The notes beneath the pieces were generated by a model, which was not told the DNA's origin, did not search any database, and was given only the letters and a program-made list of their open reading frames with translations. Below, piece by piece: positions 6,978-9,563 of a stretch of DNA of 9,563 bases. The stretch comes from Myxococcales bacterium (GTDB lineage Bacteria; Myxococcota_A; UBA9160; SMWR01): assembly GCA_022571825.1 (NCBI GenBank), contig JACZXC010000082.1, forward strand, positions 1 through 9,563. Reading direction: 5' to 3'. The translations under genes and the position numbers were made by a program. Numbering within the stretch: the stretch's first letter is position 1; each line of letters begins with the position of its first letter.

Positions 6978-7894
6978 GCTGGGGCGTCGCGCTCGCCTGG
7001 CACGTCCACCCCTGGGAAGATCTGCTCGATCTGGTCCGCCGCGCCGAGGAATTGGGCTACGCCGCCGCCTTCGTCGACGGGGATGTGACGATGCTCGAGA
7101 CGCGAAAGGACGCGTCCGTACTCGACGGCTGGACCGTGACGACCGCCCTATTGGCGCATACCCAGCGAATCCCGATTGGCTCCATGCGACTCGTGCAGCA
7201 CTGGAATTCGGCGCGGCTGGCCCAGGTCACCGCTACCGCCGAGCGTCTCGCCCCCGGCCGCCTGCGGTTTCTGATTGCCACCGGCGACCGGAAGATCGAC
7301 GCTCGCTTCGGATTCCCCGCGCTTCCGGTGTCCGAGCGCATCGCGTGGTTGGACGAGACGTTGACCACCCTGCGGTGGCTCTGGAGCGGCCAGACCGTGA
7401 CCTACGCGGGGCGCTTCGTGCGGCTCACGGGTGCCCGCGTGCGACCGATCCCACCGGGCGGTCGGATTCCCATCGCGATCGCGGCACGAGGGCCGCGGAT
7501 GCTCGATCTGGTCGCCGCCCACGCCGATATCTGGGACGTGAACCTGCCGCCGATCCTGGCGCGGGTGGGACGCGCCGGGGCCGATCTCGAGGCGGCCTGC
7601 CGCCGGCGAGACCGCGACCCCGCCGAAATCTCTCGCTCCATGTGGATCTTCACCCGGGTCGACCAGGCCGCCGACGCCGCCCTGGGCGAATTCCGGCGCT
7701 TGAACCCCTGGTTCCGTTCCATCCCCGACGCCGAGGTGACCAAAGCCCTGGTGGTGGGCGGCCCGGAGCGCTGTCGCGAGCAGCTTCGGGCTCTGGTCGG
7801 GGAGTTGCGCATCGACCACCCCGTGGTCGACCTCTCCGGGCTCGGTTCCGAGGCCAGTCGGCGGGCCCTCGAGGCCCTGGCCCCCGGGAAATAA
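6974..7894 (+). CDS. LLM-class flavin/F420-dependent oxidoreductase
   Basis: A 306-residue member of the luciferase-like monooxygenase superfamily, a TIM-barrel group using FMN or F420. Recognisable segments are AEELGYAAAFVDGDV (24-38), the barrel stretch from IPIGSMRLVQHW (66-77) to ERLAPGRLRFLIATGD (90-105), SERIAWLDETLTTLRWLWSG (120-139) followed by VTYAGRFVRL, and IPIAIAARGPRMLDLVAAHA (165-184). These match the usual order, and the length is normal. The substrate cannot be assigned; related proteins include F420-dependent dehydrogenases and methylene-tetrahydromethanopterin-reductase-like enzymes. It starts at GTG 6974 inside the Nudix stop codon context, so it is translated by coupling and the two genes form an operon. 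Whether the organism makes F420 cannot be judged from this window. Confidence 0.88.
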   Translation: MSWGVALAWHVHPWEDLLDLVRRAEELGYAAAFVDGDVTMLETRKDASVLDGWTVTTALLAHTQRIPIGSMRLVQHWNSARLAQVTATAERLAPGRLRFLIATGDRKIDARFGFPALPVSERIAWLDETLTTLRWLWSGQTVTYAGRFVRLTGARVRPIPPGGRIPIAIAARGPRMLDLVAAHADIWDVNLPPILARVGRAGADLEAACRRRDRDPAEISRSMWIFTRVDQAADAALGEFRRLNPWFRSIPDAEVTKALVVGGPERCREQLRALVGELRIDHPVVDLSGLGSEASRRALEALAPGK

Positions 7895-7899
7895 CTGCG

Positions 7900-7928
7900 T
7901 TGACTCACGGACTTAGACTGCTTACGCT
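7900..7928 (+). promoter_or_regulatory. Likely promoter for the rhomboid-sir2 pair
   Basis: TTGACT (7900-7905, five of six matches to the -35 consensus) is separated by exactly 17 bp from TACGCT (7923-7928, which keeps the key TA...T positions). It starts 5 nt after the stop codon of the oxidoreductase gene and would give an mRNA leader of about 160 nt before the rhomboid gene. The -10 match is modest, so this remains a prediction. Confidence 0.45.
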
Positions 7929-7931
7929 AAC

Positions 7932-7958
7932 GGGCGAACCGCGGGATCCCGCGCGCCC
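7932..7958 (+). repeat. Nested inverted repeat at the predicted start of the rhomboid leader
   Basis: The 14-bp perfect palindrome CGCGGGATCCCGCG (7940-7953) is flanked by GGGCG (7932-7936) and its complement CGCCC (7954-7958), so the whole element can form an extended hairpin with a 3-nt bulge. A second hairpin, CCGGCG, loop CAA, CGCCGG, lies at 8003-8017. The element could end transcription of the oxidoreductase operon, bind a regulator at the new promoter, or fold in the leader RNA. No T-tract follows. The rest of 7895-8095 shows no gene. Confidence 0.5.
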
Positions 7959-8080
7959 ACCCCGCTCGCGCTCGGGCGGAGCCTCGCAAGAGATCGAACG
8001 GTCCGGCGCAACGCCGGTGCGACGAGCTGAGCGGAAGCTGCGTCCGGGCCAACTTGGGGACGGCCTCACTCGGCACTGGC

Positions 8081-8086
8081 AAGGAG
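8081..8086 (+). promoter_or_regulatory. Ribosome binding site that sets the rhomboid start
   Basis: AAGGAG lies 9 nt before GTG 8096. It decides the start against a TTG at 8054 in the same frame, which would add 14 residues with no homology-like character. Confidence 0.75.
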
Positions 8087-8095
8087 ACTCGCGAC

Positions 8096-8866
8096 GTGCA
8101 CGGACGTGGTTACCAGACACGGGGTTTGGGCATCGGCCCTTCGGTCACTCCGCCGATCGTCAAGAACCTGCTCATCGCCAACGGCGTCATGTTCCTGCTG
8201 CAATACGTATTCCCGACCCTCCTCACCCTGGGAAGCGTGCGCCCGGCGTACGTCTGGCAGGGCGGCTACCTCTGGCAGCCCTTGACCTACATGTGGTTCC
8301 ACGCGGGACTCAGCCACATCGCCATGAACATGTTCGTGCTGTGGATGTTCGGATCCCCGCTGGCGCTGGCGTGGGGCGCCCGCCGTTTCCTCCGGTTCTA
8401 TCTTCTGTGCGGCGTGGGTGCCGGCGTGATCATCGCGACCTACCCCTACGTCGCGGTCTACCTGCTCGGCATCCAGTCTCCCGCCGCCCTGGTGATTCCA
8501 ACCCTCGGGGCCTCGGGCGCTGTCTACGGGGTGCTGCTCGCCTACTCGCTCACCTGGCCGGAGCGGACGATCATGCTGATCTTCCCTCCGGTGGCGTTCC
8601 GCGCCATCTGGCTGATCCCGGGCCTCTTCTTGATGACCGCGATCTTCAACCCCAGTCCGAACGTGAGCCATATCGGTCACCTGGGCGGTGTCCTGGTGGG
8701 ATGGCTCTACATGAGGCGGAGCGGCCACGGTGGAAGCGTCCTCACGTTTGGCCAGCTGCGCAACCGCTGGCGTCGCTACCGGATGCGCCAGCGCCTGCGC
8801 GCAGTTCGCTACGAGGAATACCCGCGCCGAAACCGCGACCGAGACAATGACAAGACCCTTCATTGA
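8096..8866 (+). CDS. Rhomboid family intramembrane serine protease
   Basis: A 256-residue inner-membrane protease that cuts substrates within or near their transmembrane segments. Six hydrophobic helices can be drawn between about residues 20 and 206. The first loop and second helix carry the rhomboid signature WFHAGLSHIAMNM (67-79; His69, His74 and Asn78 conserved). The fourth helix has GASGAVYG with nucleophile Ser140, and the sixth has SHIGHLGGVLVG with the catalytic His195, so the Ser-His dyad is intact. The C-terminal 50 residues are hydrophilic and very basic, a cytoplasmic tail in the usual topology. The GTG start is fixed by AAGGAG 9 nt upstream. It is followed by sir2 with a gap of only 3 to 24 bp, so the two are probably co-transcribed from the promoter at 7900. 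The substrate is unknown. Confidence 0.93.
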   Translation: MHGRGYQTRGLGIGPSVTPPIVKNLLIANGVMFLLQYVFPTLLTLGSVRPAYVWQGGYLWQPLTYMWFHAGLSHIAMNMFVLWMFGSPLALAWGARRFLRFYLLCGVGAGVIIATYPYVAVYLLGIQSPAALVIPTLGASGAVYGVLLAYSLTWPERTIMLIFPPVAFRAIWLIPGLFLMTAIFNPSPNVSHIGHLGGVLVGWLYMRRSGHGGSVLTFGQLRNRWRRYRMRQRLRAVRYEEYPRRNRDRDNDKTLH

Positions 8867-8890
8867 GCCATGGCGAGCCACGAGGCGGCG

Positions 8891-9550
8891 ATGGATTTCA
8901 CGATCAACGACGCTCTCGACGCTCAGAGCGAGCTCGCGGCCCGATCTCTGACGTCGGCGAGTCACACCGTCGCACTCACCGGTGCCGGGCTCTCGGTCGA
9001 AAGCGGGATTCCTCCTTTCCGGGGCAAGGGCGGGCTGTGGACGCAACACGGCGAGCCTCCGATGGATGGCTTTCAGCGCTTCCTCCGGGACCCCCGAAAG
9101 GCTTGGCAAGATCGGCTGTCTCCCCGCGAGTCCTGGGCCACGGCTCTGCGCGATACGCTGGCCCAGGCAAAACCCAACGCGGGTCACCGATCTCTCGCGG
9201 AGCTGGAGAACCTCGGCTGTTGCGACTGCGTCATCACCCAGAACATCGACGACCTGCACCACCAGGCGGGGACGCGGAGCCTGCTCGAAATCCACGGCAA
9301 TCACCGGCTGCTGCGCTGTCTCGACTGCATCAAGCGCTTCGAACCGGAAGAGGTCGTCGTCGATCCCGAGAACCTGCCGCCGCAGTGCCCCCACTGCGGC
9401 GGTCTCATCAAGGGCGACACGGTCCAGTTCGGGGAACCGATCCCGCCGGATGTCCTTCGGGGCTGCTTCGAGCAGGTGGCCAAAGCCGACTGCATGCTGG
9501 TGGCCGGAACCTCCGCCACGGTATACCCGGCGGCGGAGTTTCCCTTCTAG
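8891..9550 (+). CDS. cobB: Sir2-family NAD-dependent deacylase, prematurely stopped
   Basis: Sirtuins remove acetyl or other acyl groups from lysines using NAD, releasing nicotinamide and O-acyl-ADP-ribose. Visible in 219 residues are the NAD-binding GAGLSVESGIPPFRG (31-45), TQNID (116-120), the catalytic HG (His135), the zinc site CxxC (143, 146) and CxxC (166, 169), VQFGEPIP (178-185) and GTSATVYPAAEF (206-217). The frame then meets TAG at 9548-9550, about 30-40 residues earlier than the family normally ends, removing the last Rossmann strands that hold the NAD adenine. Reading past the TAG gives VLKR in the same frame, which fits the family's next residues (for example ITVRSGG in Thermotoga). 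A nonsense change or base-call error is therefore likely. ATG 8891 is preferred because GAGG lies 5 nt upstream; ATG 8870 has none. Whether the truncated protein works is doubtful. Confidence 0.85.
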   Translation: MDFTINDALDAQSELAARSLTSASHTVALTGAGLSVESGIPPFRGKGGLWTQHGEPPMDGFQRFLRDPRKAWQDRLSPRESWATALRDTLAQAKPNAGHRSLAELENLGCCDCVITQNIDDLHHQAGTRSLLEIHGNHRLLRCLDCIKRFEPEEVVVDPENLPPQCPHCGGLIKGDTVQFGEPIPPDVLRGCFEQVAKADCMLVAGTSATVYPAAEFPF

Positions 9551-9563
9551 GTACTGAAGCGGG

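Noticed and set aside
8066..9394. Long leftward open frame (442 residues) opposite the rhomboid and sir2 genes
   Set aside because: It spans two well-identified plus-strand genes and their junction, and its translation looks like complementary noise.

Overview
The window is G+C-rich DNA that is almost fully coding. The genes are chromosomal housekeeping or regulatory types with strong Shine-Dalgarno sequences. The mix suggests a Gram-negative bacterium of the former Deltaproteobacteria (Myxococcota, Desulfobacterota or Binatota-like): a PBP1A-type enzyme with an OB domain, gshB, a histone-H1-like Lys/Arg/Ala/Pro protein, a luciferase-like flavin oxidoreductase, and a rhomboid with a basic tail. 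This placement is inference from gene content, because no rRNA or other marker gene is present.

Layout. At the left end, two genes read leftward: a small basic DNA-binding-type protein (90-509) and glutathione synthetase gshB (677-1651). The first has its own promoter and a downstream stem-loop. Divergent from gshB is a large bifunctional penicillin-binding protein (1734-4319). It is followed by a soluble GAF-histidine kinase (4374-5515) whose reading frame is broken twice by apparent single-base insertions. A leftward alpha/beta hydrolase (5718-6350) faces the kinase. Four rightward genes follow: a Nudix hydrolase and an LLM-class oxidoreductase overlapping by 4 bp (6420-7894), then, after a 201-bp gap holding a likely promoter and inverted repeats, a rhomboid protease (8096-8866) and a Sir2 deacylase (8891-9550). 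The Sir2 gene meets an in-frame TAG at a position where the family continues, and recognisable Sir2 sequence resumes after the stop up to the window edge.

How the genes relate. gshB supplies glutathione and the PBP builds peptidoglycan; they share only an 82-bp divergent upstream region. Sir2 enzymes release O-acetyl-ADP-ribose and the Nudix protein resembles ADP-ribose pyrophosphatases, so both could act in NAD-derived nucleotide turnover, though they are probably in separate transcription units. I found no CRISPR array, RNA gene, transposase or phage gene, and no convincing new multi-gene system. The points most worth checking are the basic protein with a duplicated N-terminal module and a freshly repeated tail, and the three lesions in two otherwise well-conserved genes. 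Those lesions may be real decay or may be sequence or assembly errors.
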